Below, piece after piece: positions 25,718 to 34,951 of a stretch of 64,000 nucleotides of DNA. The position numbers were made by a program, and so were the translations under genes. Below the pieces are notes generated by a model that saw nothing but the letters and a program-made list of their open reading frames with translations, did not search any database and had not been told where the DNA came from. The stretch's first letter is position 1, and every line of letters starts with the position of its first letter. Origin of the DNA: Heyndrickxia vini (GTDB lineage: Bacteria; Bacillota; Bacilli; Bacillales; Bacillaceae_C); contig NZ_CP065425.1 of the NCBI RefSeq assembly GCF_016772275.1, positions 796,001-860,000 of the forward strand. Reading direction: 5' to 3'.

Positions 25718-27313
25718 ATGGTGAAAATTTATACGAATGGTTCTATCCATACCTTCGATAAAATGTATCCAATCGTTCAGTCTGTTGTCGTTGACAATGG
25801 GAGATTTATTGATATGGGGACAACGGAAGATATGCTCCTACAATGGGGAAGACAGGATGCACTAGTTATCGATTTACAAGGAAAAACAGCAACACCCGGA
25901 TTGATTGAAAGTCATGTCCATATCGGTGGAGTGGCCTTGAACTTTCTGAATTTGGATGTGACGGGGGTCACCTCCAAAAAAGCAATGTTAGCGAAAATCA
26001 AAGAAAGAGCAAACATCCTTAAACCAGGTGAATGGCTTATTGGACGTGGCTGGGATGAACATCTATTTACAGACTCGACAATCCCAACGCTTAAGGAGCT
26101 GGATCATGTCGCCCCTCATTGTCCGCTTTTTATCCCGAGAATTTGCGGACATGCTGCCCTTGTAAATAGTAAAGCGCTAGAAGTATGCCAGTATCACCCT
26201 TCCATAACAGTACCTGAAGGTGGAACAATCGTTAAAGATAATAGTGGGCAGCCAACCGGGTTGCTTTTAGAATCGGCTACAGATCTTTTTACAAAATATA
26301 TCCCCGAAAAATCGTATCCCGAATTAAAAAATGCCGTACGTCAAGCCGTCCAATTTGCGATGGAAAAAGGATTAACGAGCGCCCATACAAATGATCCAAC
26401 TTTCTTGAATGGATTGTATCAAACATATCAAATTTATGATGAATTAATTAATCAAGAAAAGTTGGGACTAAGATGTAATTTATTAATTGATTATATGTAT
26501 ATGAACGATCTGAGAGAAAGCGGGATGTATGCAGGGTATGGTAATGAACATTTGCAAATCGGGGCGATTAAAATTTTTGCAGATGGAGCATTAGGACGCA
26601 GAACCGCTCTTTTATCCAGTCCCTACCACGATGATCCAACAACAGTAGGCGATGCTATGATGGACCAGGAGACATTGTATTCGATTGTTCACGATGCAAG
26701 AATGCTTTCGATGCCAATCGCTGTTCATACGATTGGTGACCAAGCACTTGAAAATGTGTTAGACATATTGGATCAATTCCCAGCAGTCGCCTATCGTGAC
26801 CGATTGATTCATGTGCAAGTCCTTCGTGACGAGCTTATTTCACGACTTGTATCACCAAGTAGAATAGTAGACATTCAACCAAGATTTATCGTTGGTGATT
26901 TCCCATGGGTTCAAAATAGATTAGGAGAATCACGGATTAAAAGATCTTATGCATGGAAAACTCTATTATCTGCAGGGGTGATATGTGCAGGTGGCTCCGA
27001 TGCGCCAGTTGAACCGATTGATCCACTGCTAGGAATACATGCTGCAGTGACACGTAAAGCACCCGGCCAAGAACATAATGGTTGGAACCCATCCGAAAAA
27101 TTAACAATGGAGGAGGCAATCAAACTTTTTACGATAGGTGGGGCATTTGCGACGAACGAAGAGCATGTAAAAGGAACGATATCTAGAGGGAAGTTCGCTG
27201 ATATGACGGTTTACTCTACGAATATTTTCGAGCTTGAACATCCTGATGAATTACTGACGACAAAAATTGAAAAGACCATTATTGGTGGAGAAGTGACTTA
27301 TGAATCAAAATAG
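25718..27313 (+). CDS. Amidohydrolase family protein (YtcJ-like)
   Basis: 531 residues of the amidohydrolase superfamily. The first metal motif is HVH in TPGLIESHVHIGG (about 59-71), later metal ligands are in AVHTIGDQALENVL and HVQVLRD, and the catalytic Asp is in GGSDAPVEPIDPLLGIHA near the C-terminal end of the barrel, followed by a C-terminal composite sandwich (ISRGKFADMTVYS). YtcJ-like enzymes hydrolyse amide or N-acyl bonds, with poorly known substrates. ATG 25718 follows GGAAGGAGAG. It lies 384 bases after the MFS gene and pairs with the symporter that follows. Confidence 0.9.
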   Translation: MVKIYTNGSIHTFDKMYPIVQSVVVDNGRFIDMGTTEDMLLQWGRQDALVIDLQGKTATPGLIESHVHIGGVALNFLNLDVTGVTSKKAMLAKIKERANILKPGEWLIGRGWDEHLFTDSTIPTLKELDHVAPHCPLFIPRICGHAALVNSKALEVCQYHPSITVPEGGTIVKDNSGQPTGLLLESATDLFTKYIPEKSYPELKNAVRQAVQFAMEKGLTSAHTNDPTFLNGLYQTYQIYDELINQEKLGLRCNLLIDYMYMNDLRESGMYAGYGNEHLQIGAIKIFADGALGRRTALLSSPYHDDPTTVGDAMMDQETLYSIVHDARMLSMPIAVHTIGDQALENVLDILDQFPAVAYRDRLIHVQVLRDELISRLVSPSRIVDIQPRFIVGDFPWVQNRLGESRIKRSYAWKTLLSAGVICAGGSDAPVEPIDPLLGIHAAVTRKAPGQEHNGWNPSEKLTMEEAIKLFTIGGAFATNEEHVKGTISRGKFADMTVYSTNIFELEHPDELLTTKIEKTIIGGEVTYESK

Positions 27314-27334
27314 GAAACATATTTTTATCAAAAA

Positions 27335-27349
27335 ATGTAAGCGTTTAAA
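27335..27349 (+). promoter_or_regulatory. Possible cre (CcpA) site
   Basis: ATGTAAGCGTTTAAA fits the cre consensus WTGNAANCGNWNNCW except that the second-last position is A. It lies between the amidohydrolase stop and the symporter start, so carbon catabolite control of the symporter is possible. Confidence 0.3.
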
Positions 27350-27388
27350 TTTCCGCAAAATCAATTAAATTTAAGGGGGAATTTCAAA

Positions 27389-28660
27389 TTGGCTATTTGG
27401 AGATGGTATGCACGTAAATCTTTTATTTTAAAAATTACAGTTGGATTCCTATTAGGAATTATTATTGGCGCTATTTTTGGATCTTCCGCAGACGTGTTAT
27501 CACCATTTGGAGATTTATTTCTCAGACTTCTTAAAATGATTGTCGTTCCTTTAATTTTTCTTACATTGATTGTTTCCGTCAATAATTCAAGTCCGAAAGA
27601 ATTAGGGCGAATTGGCGGCAAAATATTTCCTTATTATCTTATTTCCACAGGAATTGCTGTAGGGATTGGTTTAGTTATTGCAAAGCTAATCAACCCTGGT
27701 CTTGGACTTCAAATGCCGAAAAACACAACGATGGAGGTACCAGAGGCACCATCGATTATTGATATTATTCTTCAAATTGTTCCGTCAAATATTATTGATT
27801 CCATGGCAAAGGGTGAAATTTTAAGTATTGTCTTCGTCGCGCTTATTATCGGATTCTCCATTTCATTTATTCGTCATTCAAATGACCCGAAAATGAAGGA
27901 ATGGGGAAACTTGCTATTAAAGTTTACTGAGGCAGGCAGTGAAGTAACATTTCGTATCTTAAATGGGATATTACAATATGCACCAATTGGGGTTCTTGGA
28001 ATAACAGCGACATCAATTGGAAATCAAGGAATGGATACATTACAATCTCTTGCTAAATATGTAGGTGCCTCCTACCTGGGGGTGGCCATTCAAATGCTGA
28101 TTGTTTTCCCACTTATTTTATTTTTGTTTAAAGTACCCATTATAAAATTTTTTCTTAATACCCGCGAAGCAATTATGACCGCATTCGTTACTTGCAGTAG
28201 TTTAGGCACACTTCCGGTTACGATTAAATGTGCATTAAAGGCGGGAATTAGTGACAGGGTTGCCAATTTCACCTTACCAATCGGAGCAACGGTAAATATG
28301 AATGGTTCAGCTATCCATTTTGGAGTAGGGGTTGTGCTTGCTGCTGAAATCGTCGGTTATGATTTAAGCGTTGGGGCAATTATTGGAATCATCTTAACCG
28401 GAACTTTAGCAGCAGTTGGAACCGCAGGTGTACCCGGTGCGGGATTAATTGGGATGTCCATCGTCTTCACTCAAGCAGGGCTTCCGATTGAAATTGTCGG
28501 ACTTACAGCCGGAGTAAACGTCATTACCGACATGGTCTTTACGATGTGCAATGTGACAGGTGATATAGTAGGAGCCGCGATTGTTGATAAAAATGAAAAA
28601 AGGGAAATCGGACATACCGGTTATTTGGATAAGGAGAATCGTTCTACGGCCGATGTGTAG
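27389..28660 (+). CDS. Dicarboxylate/amino acid:cation symporter (DAACS family)
   Basis: 423 residues of the glutamate/dicarboxylate transporter fold. Family signatures are present: LKMIVVPLIFLTLIVSV near 49-65, the re-entrant loop CSSLGTLPVTIK near 269-280, the cation motif GATVNMNGSAIHF near 299-311, and MVFTMCNVTGDIVGA near the C terminus. It starts at TTG 27389 behind AAGGGGGAA, 75 bases after the amidohydrolase. It likely imports the substrate or product of that hydrolase with sodium or protons. Confidence 0.92.
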   Translation: MAIWRWYARKSFILKITVGFLLGIIIGAIFGSSADVLSPFGDLFLRLLKMIVVPLIFLTLIVSVNNSSPKELGRIGGKIFPYYLISTGIAVGIGLVIAKLINPGLGLQMPKNTTMEVPEAPSIIDIILQIVPSNIIDSMAKGEILSIVFVALIIGFSISFIRHSNDPKMKEWGNLLLKFTEAGSEVTFRILNGILQYAPIGVLGITATSIGNQGMDTLQSLAKYVGASYLGVAIQMLIVFPLILFLFKVPIIKFFLNTREAIMTAFVTCSSLGTLPVTIKCALKAGISDRVANFTLPIGATVNMNGSAIHFGVGVVLAAEIVGYDLSVGAIIGIILTGTLAAVGTAGVPGAGLIGMSIVFTQAGLPIEIVGLTAGVNVITDMVFTMCNVTGDIVGAAIVDKNEKREIGHTGYLDKENRSTADV

Positions 28661-28887
28661 GTTTAACTGTGAAAAGGAAAAGAGAACCTGTAAATGGAAC
28701 TGGAATTTACAACCTATAGATAAGTTTATAGATTGTAAAAATGAAGTTCCTAAATAAATAAGTATTTGAATTGAGGAAAGGGCAGATTGGAGTGGAAAGT
28801 AATTTTAATCTGATAGAAAGGAACGAATTAGACTCATTCTATTAGTTGTAATTATTTTTGCATTATTTTAACTGAAGAATATAAGTC

Positions 28888-28922
28888 AAAAGCGTTCAGA
28901 AAACTCTGAGCGTTTTTATTTG
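28888..28922 (+). terminator. Rho-independent terminator in a 470-base gap
   Basis: AAAAGCGTTCAGA and TCTGAGCGTTTTT pair fully if two G-T pairs are allowed, with a 4-base loop and a T run. It probably ends the symporter transcript. The rest of 28661-29131 shows no gene. Confidence 0.7.
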
Positions 28923-28973
28923 CTGTTTAAATTGCTAATGTAGGACTTCATCGCATAATTAGAGAATTACAAA

Positions 28974-29002
28974 TGAACCGAATGAACGAGTCATTCGGTT
29001 CA
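28974..29002. terminator. Perfect 12-base hairpin between convergent genes
   Basis: TGAACCGAATGA (28974-28985) and TCATTCGGTTCA (28991-29002) pair exactly around a 5-base loop. It lies 130 bases beyond the stop of the minus-strand MgtC gene; the T run is weak on both strands. Confidence 0.45.
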
Positions 29003-29131
29003 AAAAGTTACTACACATGGTAAGAATAATTTCTACTATCTCCAAAAAATAAGTACTTCTAAGTTATTCCCGGTTTAAGTTAATTATTAAATGGAAAAAT
29101 CGAATGGAAGGAGAATAGAGTTTCAACGTAT

Positions 29132-29794
29132 TCAATGGATTTTGATCTTATCAATCTCCTGTAAGGCTTGGAGTGATTTTATTGTTTCATTATCCTTCCC
29201 CGCCTTATTTGCTTTTAGTTGAAAATCAATAATATAGAATGTTTGATTCTCATTGGCTTTCAATTTTACTTGATACGATACCACTACAAGTTGTAGGGAG
29301 GAAAAAATATCAAGGATTGTTGGAATGATTGTATCAGAACGAGAATGGATAGATATTTGTTGGTATTTCGCAAATACGGGTTGAAATAATCGATTCAATG
29401 CTTCCAAACCTAACAAAACAAGTATCGTTCCACAAATACTCACAATGTACATCCCTGAACCAATGGCCAGTCCAATGCCTGCTGTTGACCATAGTCCGGC
29501 AGCGGTAGTTAAACCGCGTATTGATTGACGTTGGACTAGAATTGTTCCTGCTCCTAGAAAACCAACACCGCTAATGACACTTGCAGCTATTCTGCTCGGA
29601 TCAAGCTTGATTGAATTGTTCACCACATCATAAAATGCATATTTAGATACGATCATGGCAAGGGCACTTCCTACGGCTACCAAAAAATGTGTACGTAATC
29701 CTGCCTCCTTAAAACGTTTTTCACGTTCAAAACCAACGACTGCTCCTAAAATACCGGCTAATACTAATCTTGCGATAAGTTCAAGTTCTACCAT
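29132..29794 (-). CDS. MgtC/SapB family membrane protein
   Basis: 220 residues: four or five membrane helices in the first 135, then a soluble C-terminal ACT-like domain. The N-terminal ARLVLAGILGAVVGFEREKR and the loop GVGFLGAGTILV are the MgtC/SapB signatures. Family members are linked to growth in low magnesium and to modulation of the ATP synthase, but their transport activity is unproven. It is monocistronic, reading away from the upstream RacA-like gene on the same strand. Confidence 0.9.
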   Translation of the reverse strand: MVELELIARLVLAGILGAVVGFEREKRFKEAGLRTHFLVAVGSALAMIVSKYAFYDVVNNSIKLDPSRIAASVISGVGFLGAGTILVQRQSIRGLTTAAGLWSTAGIGLAIGSGMYIVSICGTILVLLGLEALNRLFQPVFAKYQQISIHSRSDTIIPTILDIFSSLQLVVVSYQVKLKANENQTFYIIDFQLKANKAGKDNETIKSLQALQEIDKIKIH

Positions 29795-29952
29795 AAAAAT
29801 CTCTCCTGGCTATCTTCATTCTTTATCATTAACAATATTATTTCGAGTATATGAATATGTATTGTTCTTTCTTATTTACCCTTCGTTTATGTATAGTATT
29901 CTTAACTAAAAGCAAAAAAAAGAACACCCTAGGTGCTAAAAGCCAAACAACA

Positions 29953-30456
29953 TCATGAAAATATTTCTCTTTTTTCCTTTTCTTTTTCATGGATTTGATT
30001 AAGTTTAGTGAGCTTGTCAGTGGCCTTCGTTTGATTGGCTTCTGATAATTTTTTTTCTAAAAGCTCAATCCGCTTATTGAGAAGAATCACCTGATTTTCT
30101 AATTCCTCCAGTTCTCTTCGATGGGAGAGAAGTTGATATGAAACAACATTATCTGCTTTTTCGTTTACTCTTCTATCTAGGTCATTTACCTTTTCGATTA
30201 TCGTTTCCATTTCTGGTTTTTTTATTGTATGGACTGCTTTTCCTTTTCGCGCCTTTTTTGCAGGGAGGACTACATCATGAAGAAGGATTCCTTTTTGAAC
30301 CTGTACTTGAATTTGTTTCAACATAGAAATTTCTTCTTCAGTAAAATCAAAATGCCCTAGATCATTGCGACTCATATCGAGGTCAAGCTGCTTAATCCAG
30401 CGTTGAATCGTACTTTTCGAAACACCTAATAAATTGGCAACATTTGTCGTATTCAA
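29953..30456 (-). CDS. racA: RacA-like chromosome-anchoring protein
   Basis: 167 residues: an N-terminal MerR-like helix-turn-helix (NVANLLGVSKSTIQRWIKQL, then DLGHFDFTEEEISMLK), a basic linker (LPAKKARKGKA) and a C-terminal coiled coil (about 90-160, ELEELENQVILLNKRIELLEKKL). In B. subtilis RacA binds near the origin and ties it to the cell pole through DivIVA at sporulation. TTG 30456 is chosen because AAGGAGGG lies 8 bases ahead and the protein then begins MNTTNVA; the frame upstream has no ribosome site. A downstream AT-rich gap carries no other gene. Confidence 0.85.
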   Translation of the reverse strand: MNTTNVANLLGVSKSTIQRWIKQLDLDMSRNDLGHFDFTEEEISMLKQIQVQVQKGILLHDVVLPAKKARKGKAVHTIKKPEMETIIEKVNDLDRRVNEKADNVVSYQLLSHRRELEELENQVILLNKRIELLEKKLSEANQTKATDKLTKLNQIHEKEKEKREIFS

Positions 30457-30583
30457 AGCCAATCCCTCCTTTACCCTCAATATTCGATGCTGCTACTCCG
30501 AAATCCTCCGGCTATGACAAAACAAGAAAAACTTCGGCAAAAAAAGTGAAAGTTCTACCTTTCTCGATAAAACCTCCATCAAA

Positions 30584-30664
30584 ATGCATAAATGGTACCT
30601 GGCACCATTTATGCATTTTTTTAAATAAATATTCGTGATTTTGAGTATTTGGTGCCTGGCACCT
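30584..30664. repeat. Paired-palindrome dispersed repeat, copy B
   Basis: The left core is almost a perfect palindrome, ATGCATAAATGGT (30584-30596) against ACCATTTATGCAT (30604-30616), followed by seven T. The right core GGTGCCTGGCACC is at 30651-30663. The right edge runs into the stop codon (complement of 30663-30665) of the phosphatase gene. Confidence 0.7.
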
Positions 30665-31556
30665 ATTTGAAGGTGAGGAGGATGCCTGTTTTGTCGTCGT
30701 GTTTTTTTAGGCGGGGGTATTGGATGCAGGCGGGGTCTTCTTTTTCGATTTGGCTAATTTGTTTATATAGCTCGTTGATTCCGTGATTAAAGGCGATGGC
30801 GGCACTTTGTTCCCAGCCATTTTTTTGTGTTCCAGTATCCTGTTGGTGGGTGTGCATTTTCAATCCATCGGTAAGGAGGAGAATGTGTTTAATATTGATA
30901 AGAGGGATAACCCCATATTCCATAAATTTTAATCCTTCTTCACTCCCATCGATAATCCCATAGCCTTCGTAAGTATTTAATTTGTTTCGATTTTCTAATA
31001 GGAATGTTTTTATTTTATTCTTCTTTTCCTGTAAAAGGGATAAACTCTCCATTTCTGGTAGTTGATTTAAATCGATTCCCTTTTCTGCCTGCTCATCAAG
31101 TAACATTCGATGGACTATTGTAATTGCCTGTGTATCTAATATATCCACATGATCATGGGTAACGATACGGATGGAATGATCTTTATATTGTAAAATAATC
31201 ATACAATCACCATAAGATACGTACTCGAAATATTGACTATCGTTTAATTGAATTGCTGCCAGACTGCAAGTGCTTCTTTCATGCTTAGGAAGGTTTGCAA
31301 GCGAAAGGTTCATTAATTCTTCCGTTTTCAGACGCAATTTTTTATTTCCTTCCCGCACTTTCTCACGTAGAGAGTGCTCGGAGATATTTTCCAAACTTTG
31401 TTTAATTATATTCGAAGCAACATCACCAGAAAGACCACCAAAACCTGTTGCCCCATCAATTGCAGCGAAAATACGATTTTCCCGATTAATAACGCATGCA
31501 TCTTCATTTTGACTGTGAGAGCCATTTTTATGAATAAAATCGATTGAATGGATCAT
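30663..31556 (-). CDS. PP2C-type serine/threonine phosphatase
   Basis: 297 residues with PP2C metal-site motifs: NEDACVINRENRIFAAIDGATGF in two pieces near the N terminus (Asp in FAAIDGATG), YVSYGDCMI near 125-133, LLLTDGLKMH near 230-239 and a C-terminal HDDKTGILL Asp. It should be a manganese-dependent protein phosphatase; no partner kinase or anti-anti-sigma gene is adjacent. ATG 31556 follows AAAGGAGGG; the frame upstream lacks a site. The TAG stop lies on the edge of repeat copy B. Confidence 0.8.
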   Translation of the reverse strand: MIHSIDFIHKNGSHSQNEDACVINRENRIFAAIDGATGFGGLSGDVASNIIKQSLENISEHSLREKVREGNKKLRLKTEELMNLSLANLPKHERSTCSLAAIQLNDSQYFEYVSYGDCMIILQYKDHSIRIVTHDHVDILDTQAITIVHRMLLDEQAEKGIDLNQLPEMESLSLLQEKKNKIKTFLLENRNKLNTYEGYGIIDGSEEGLKFMEYGVIPLINIKHILLLTDGLKMHTHQQDTGTQKNGWEQSAAIAFNHGINELYKQISQIEKEDPACIQYPRLKKHDDKTGILLTFK

Positions 31557-31856
31557 TTGGACCCTCCTTTTCGTTTGTATTATGATATTCAAAAACTAAA
31601 AAATGAAACTGCCTGTTTGCATAGAGGGATAAAAACTCAAGCTGTAAAAAAGCCACCAATATTTTATCAAACTATTAGGCAAACAGACTAAGTCTTAAAT
31701 AAATCGAACTTACTGTAATATATGGTGATAAAGGCTAACAATTAATTGAAGAAAAATCATCATTTGAACGAGGCAGGATAATCCTAAAGGTTTATCGAAG
31801 AAATGAAGAAGGATAGTTGTAAAGGGGGAAATTTGTAACGAATCAACCACACGCAT

Positions 31857-31896
31857 TTCTGTTTTTATCTTTTATTTATAGACTATAAAAACAGAA
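31857..31896 (+). promoter_or_regulatory. Inverted repeat directly before the GNAT ribosome site
   Basis: TTCTGTTTTTAT (31857-31868) and ATAAAAACAGAA (31885-31896) pair perfectly, with a 16-base loop, and the ribosome site GGAG follows at once (31897-31900). It could be an operator or an RNA stem that limits translation. The rest of 31593-31856 shows no gene. Confidence 0.45.
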
Positions 31897-31908
31897 GGAG
31901 AAATTATT

Positions 31909-32745
31909 ATGTATGAATTACAAAGAAACGAGTATTCAAAAATTAGGCATTTAATAAAAGATATTCCGACCAATCCCGTTATTAATGGGGTGATAGATGG
32001 TCATAATAGAGGCCGTATCTATGTAGATGAACATCAAATTCCATCTGCAGCAATGTTGTGGGCAAAGAATGAAATGTTTTATTTGATTGGAAATCCTAAC
32101 AATAAAGCATTCAATTCCTCGGTAGAAAAGCTAATTATTAATAAGATTAAGACGGAAGCTATATCAATTGGTGATGATTGCTTTAATCTTGAGCTGTATC
32201 CTTATAAGGGATGGGAGCCAATGATCAACTTCATATTTACTAATAAGCTTTGCATAGGTGAGAGAGTGCCATTCGAGTTTGATTACAACGAATATGTAAG
32301 AAAAACTGTTGATTTGAATTTGACAGTACCTGAACATTATCAGATTGAAAAAATTGATCGGAAGCTGATCAAAATGGATGGTGAAGGCATTATCGAGCAA
32401 GAGGTGTTAAAATTTTGGGAAACGATTGATACATTTCTTGAAAAAGGGATAGGCACAGCAGTAATTAATGAAGGGAAAATTATTGGAACATGCCTTTCAG
32501 TTTTTGTTAGTGGGACTGATTTTGAAATAGGGATTAACACCTATCAAACGGAGCATAGGGGAAAGGGACTTGCTACAGCAATGGCCAATCGTTTTATCCA
32601 AATCTGTATAGAACGCGGCGGAACCCCCTATTGGAAAACCGAAAACTTTCGAAAAGATTCAATTGCAATTGCTAATAAACTAGGGTTTAGACAACTAAAC
32701 AATTATTACGTGTTTTACCTCCCATTTCATCAATTTCATGCATAA
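31909..32745 (+). CDS. GNAT family N-acetyltransferase (zwittermicin-resistance-like)
   Basis: 278 residues. The C-terminal half is a GNAT domain with the acetyl-CoA pocket HRGKGLATAMANRFI (about 216-230) and the closing NKLGFRQLNNYYVF. The N-terminal half is a second, degenerate GNAT-like part, the plan of the GNAT_acetyltran group that includes ZmaR. Family members acetylate small amines, antibiotics among them. It starts at ATG 31909 behind GAAGGAG and is monocistronic, with an inverted repeat right before the ribosome site. Confidence 0.8.
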   Translation: MYELQRNEYSKIRHLIKDIPTNPVINGVIDGHNRGRIYVDEHQIPSAAMLWAKNEMFYLIGNPNNKAFNSSVEKLIINKIKTEAISIGDDCFNLELYPYKGWEPMINFIFTNKLCIGERVPFEFDYNEYVRKTVDLNLTVPEHYQIEKIDRKLIKMDGEGIIEQEVLKFWETIDTFLEKGIGTAVINEGKIIGTCLSVFVSGTDFEIGINTYQTEHRGKGLATAMANRFIQICIERGGTPYWKTENFRKDSIAIANKLGFRQLNNYYVFYLPFHQFHA

Positions 32746-32804
32746 GCTGTAATAACAAACTACATTCTTAAAGATTACTACCATTTTCAAAAAGCACCAA
32801 AAAA

Positions 32805-32875
32805 AGTACCTGGCACCATTTATTCAAAAACGCGCATAATTATGCCGAAAAATGAATAAATGGTGCCTGGCACTA
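32805..32875. repeat. Paired-palindrome dispersed repeat, copy C
   Basis: Cores GTACCTGGCACCAT (32806-32819) and ATGGTGCCTGGCAC (32860-32873) face each other across about 40 bases with TTATTCA/TGAATAA. The right edge contains the stop codon (complement of 32873-32875) of the aminotransferase. Confidence 0.7.
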
Positions 32876-34045
32876 TTTGAGGAAGTTTTTAATGCGGGTG
32901 ATGGCTTCTTGGAGTTGGTCGATGCTGGTTGCGTAGCTGCATCGGATGTATCCTTCACCACTTGCGCCGAAGACGGACCCTGGGACGACGGCGACTTGTT
33001 GTTCAATCAAAAGTTTTTCGGCAAATTCTTCGCTAGATAAGCCGGTAGATGTAATATTCGGAAATACATAGAATGCTCCACCGGGTACATGACATGGGAG
33101 ACCGATTTCGTTTAACTCTTCAACCATATAGTTTCTTCGACTATGATAGCTCCGTATCATTTTTTTCATTTCTGTATGACCATTTTTTAATGCCTCGATG
33201 GCAGCGAACTGAGACATGGTAGGTGCACACATGATGGCGTACTGATGAATTTTTAACATTGCTTGTAAAATTTCATTTGGGCCACAAACGAATCCTAATC
33301 GCCAGCCGGTCATGGCAAACGCTTTTGAAAATCCATTCATTACAATGGTTCGATCCCGCATTTTCGGCAAGGAAGCAATGCTCGTATATGGCTCATCATA
33401 AGAAAGCTCCGCATAAATTTCATCAGAAAATACGAGCAGATTATGCTTCAAAGCTACAGATGCGATTCCTTCTAGCTCCTGCTTATTTAGGACCGTCCCT
33501 GTCGGATTATTAGGTGAACAAATAATAATTCCCTTTGTTTTTTCAGTAATTACTTCCTCGATTTGTTCCGGTTGAATTTTGAAATCATATTCAGGTAATG
33601 CCCGAACGGTCACTGCCTTTCCACCGGCAAGTTCAACGATTGGAACATAGGATACAAAGCATGGTTCCACAACAATAATTTCTTCACCCGGATTTAACGT
33701 AGCTCTTAATGCAATATCAAGTGCTTCAGAAGCACCAACCGTTACGATAATCTCATTCTCTGATGAGTAATGAACAGAAAAGCGCTGCTCCATATAAGCG
33801 GAAATTTCTTGACGCAATTCAAGCAAACCGGCATTAGGCGAATAGGCAGTAAAACCTTCCTCCAATGATAGAATACTCGCTTCACGATAATTCCAAGGTG
33901 TGACAAAATCAGGCTCTCCCACACCTAATGAAATAACATTTTCCATTTGTGAGGCGAGGTCGAAGAAACGTCGAATTCCAGATGGTTTAATCATTTTGAC
34001 ATTTTCAGATAAAAAATGGGACGGATTCATTAATTCAGATTTCAT
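32873..34045 (-). CDS. alaT: Alanine transaminase (fold type I aminotransferase)
   Basis: 390 residues of the class I/II aminotransferases: GVGEPDFVTP at the N-terminal substrate loop, the PLP-contact motif CSPNNPTGT (about 174-182), the Asp-Tyr pair in SDEIYAELSY and the PLP lysine in GFSKAFAMTGWR (about 236-247). It forms an operon with the Lrp-type gene at 34042, overlapping by four bases, exactly as alaR-alaT (yugG-yugH) in B. subtilis, where AlaT makes alanine from pyruvate. The assignment rests on this synteny and family match. Its stop codon lies in repeat copy C. Confidence 0.85.
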   Translation of the reverse strand: MKSELMNPSHFLSENVKMIKPSGIRRFFDLASQMENVISLGVGEPDFVTPWNYREASILSLEEGFTAYSPNAGLLELRQEISAYMEQRFSVHYSSENEIIVTVGASEALDIALRATLNPGEEIIVVEPCFVSYVPIVELAGGKAVTVRALPEYDFKIQPEQIEEVITEKTKGIIICSPNNPTGTVLNKQELEGIASVALKHNLLVFSDEIYAELSYDEPYTSIASLPKMRDRTIVMNGFSKAFAMTGWRLGFVCGPNEILQAMLKIHQYAIMCAPTMSQFAAIEALKNGHTEMKKMIRSYHSRRNYMVEELNEIGLPCHVPGGAFYVFPNITSTGLSSEEFAEKLLIEQQVAVVPGSVFGASGEGYIRCSYATSIDQLQEAITRIKNFLK

Positions 34046-34536
34046 GGTTGTATAATCATCCTTCGATCTTTTTCATTTTCACCAAGTATAACACCATCGT
34101 GCTTAAACTTTTTTAAAATAAAATGTGTTGAAGTGGAAAGCACAGATTCAATAGTCGCTAGTTTATCTGAGACAAAACTTGCAACCTCTAGCATCGTTTT
34201 CCCTTCTACCTCGACAGACAGGTCGAATGCGCCACTCATTAAATAGACAGACTTAACTTGTGGAAAACGATAAATACGTTCGGCAACATCATCAAATCCA
34301 ACGCCTCGCTTAGGCGTCACCTTAACATCAATCATCGCAGTCACCATTTCTTGCTCCGTCAATTTTGACCAATTAATTACGGAAATATAACTCGCAATAA
34401 TATTCCTTTTTTCCAAATCCTTAATAATGTCGGTCACTTCAGCTTCCGATAAATTCACCATTTTTGCTAATGTATTTAAAGGGATTCGTGCATTATCTTC
34501 AATAATTTCTAAAATTCTTATGACTTTTTCATCCAA
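34042..34536 (-). CDS. alaR: Lrp/AsnC family regulator
   Basis: 164 residues: an N-terminal helix-turn-helix (about 1-60, RIPLNTLAKMVNLSEAEVTDIIKDLEKRNII) and a C-terminal RAM/ACT ligand domain (about 70-150). A TTG start at 34536 follows AGAGGA. It overlaps alaT, its presumed target, as in the B. subtilis pair where AlaR activates alanine synthesis. A TATAAT-like -10 for this operon lies at the complement of 34638-34643, which leaves a long 5' leader of about 100 bases. Confidence 0.85.
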   Translation of the reverse strand: MDEKVIRILEIIEDNARIPLNTLAKMVNLSEAEVTDIIKDLEKRNIIASYISVINWSKLTEQEMVTAMIDVKVTPKRGVGFDDVAERIYRFPQVKSVYLMSGAFDLSVEVEGKTMLEVASFVSDKLATIESVLSTSTHFILKKFKHDGVILGENEKDRRMIIQP

Positions 34537-34951
34537 AGTGATTAATCCTCTCTATGTATTTAATATTCAAGCTAAAAAAAGCTATCGCACTTTATGACTT
34601 CTCCAGTTAAGGAGCATGGCGCATTTGCTTTCTTAGTATTATAGCAAAGAATAATTTGTTTTTAAGCAAGAATAATTTAGCCTTCGATATGTAAAATATT
34701 GAGCTAAAGTTAATAAATGGCAAGGATTGGATGATGAAACTTTAGTATGTAATAGCGGCTCCAACCCTCTTTTGTCCAAAAAGAGAAAACCATCTAATTA
34801 TTTTTATATCTTTCCCAACTTTCATCATTATTAGTTCAATAGAACTATATCTCATCAAAAATATGAGTGAATTTGACATTTTTCGATTTTCCTAGTGTTT
34901 TAATATGTTAGAATAATCTTAAAATAAACATCATGGAATGGGGAGAGCAAA
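34537..34951. other. Intergenic region between alaR and the glucosaminidase gene
   Basis: 415 AT-rich bases with no credible gene. Divergent promoters must lie here: TATAAT for alaR (complement of 34638-34643) and TTGACA at 34872-34877 for the plus-strand gene, though no good -10 is spaced at 17 from the latter. I see no known riboswitch or T-box. Confidence 0.5.

Noticed and set aside
34537-34951. Riboswitch or T-box ahead of alaR or the glucosaminidase gene
   Set aside because: I found no T-box motif, no antiterminator pair and no conserved riboswitch core in the 415 bases.
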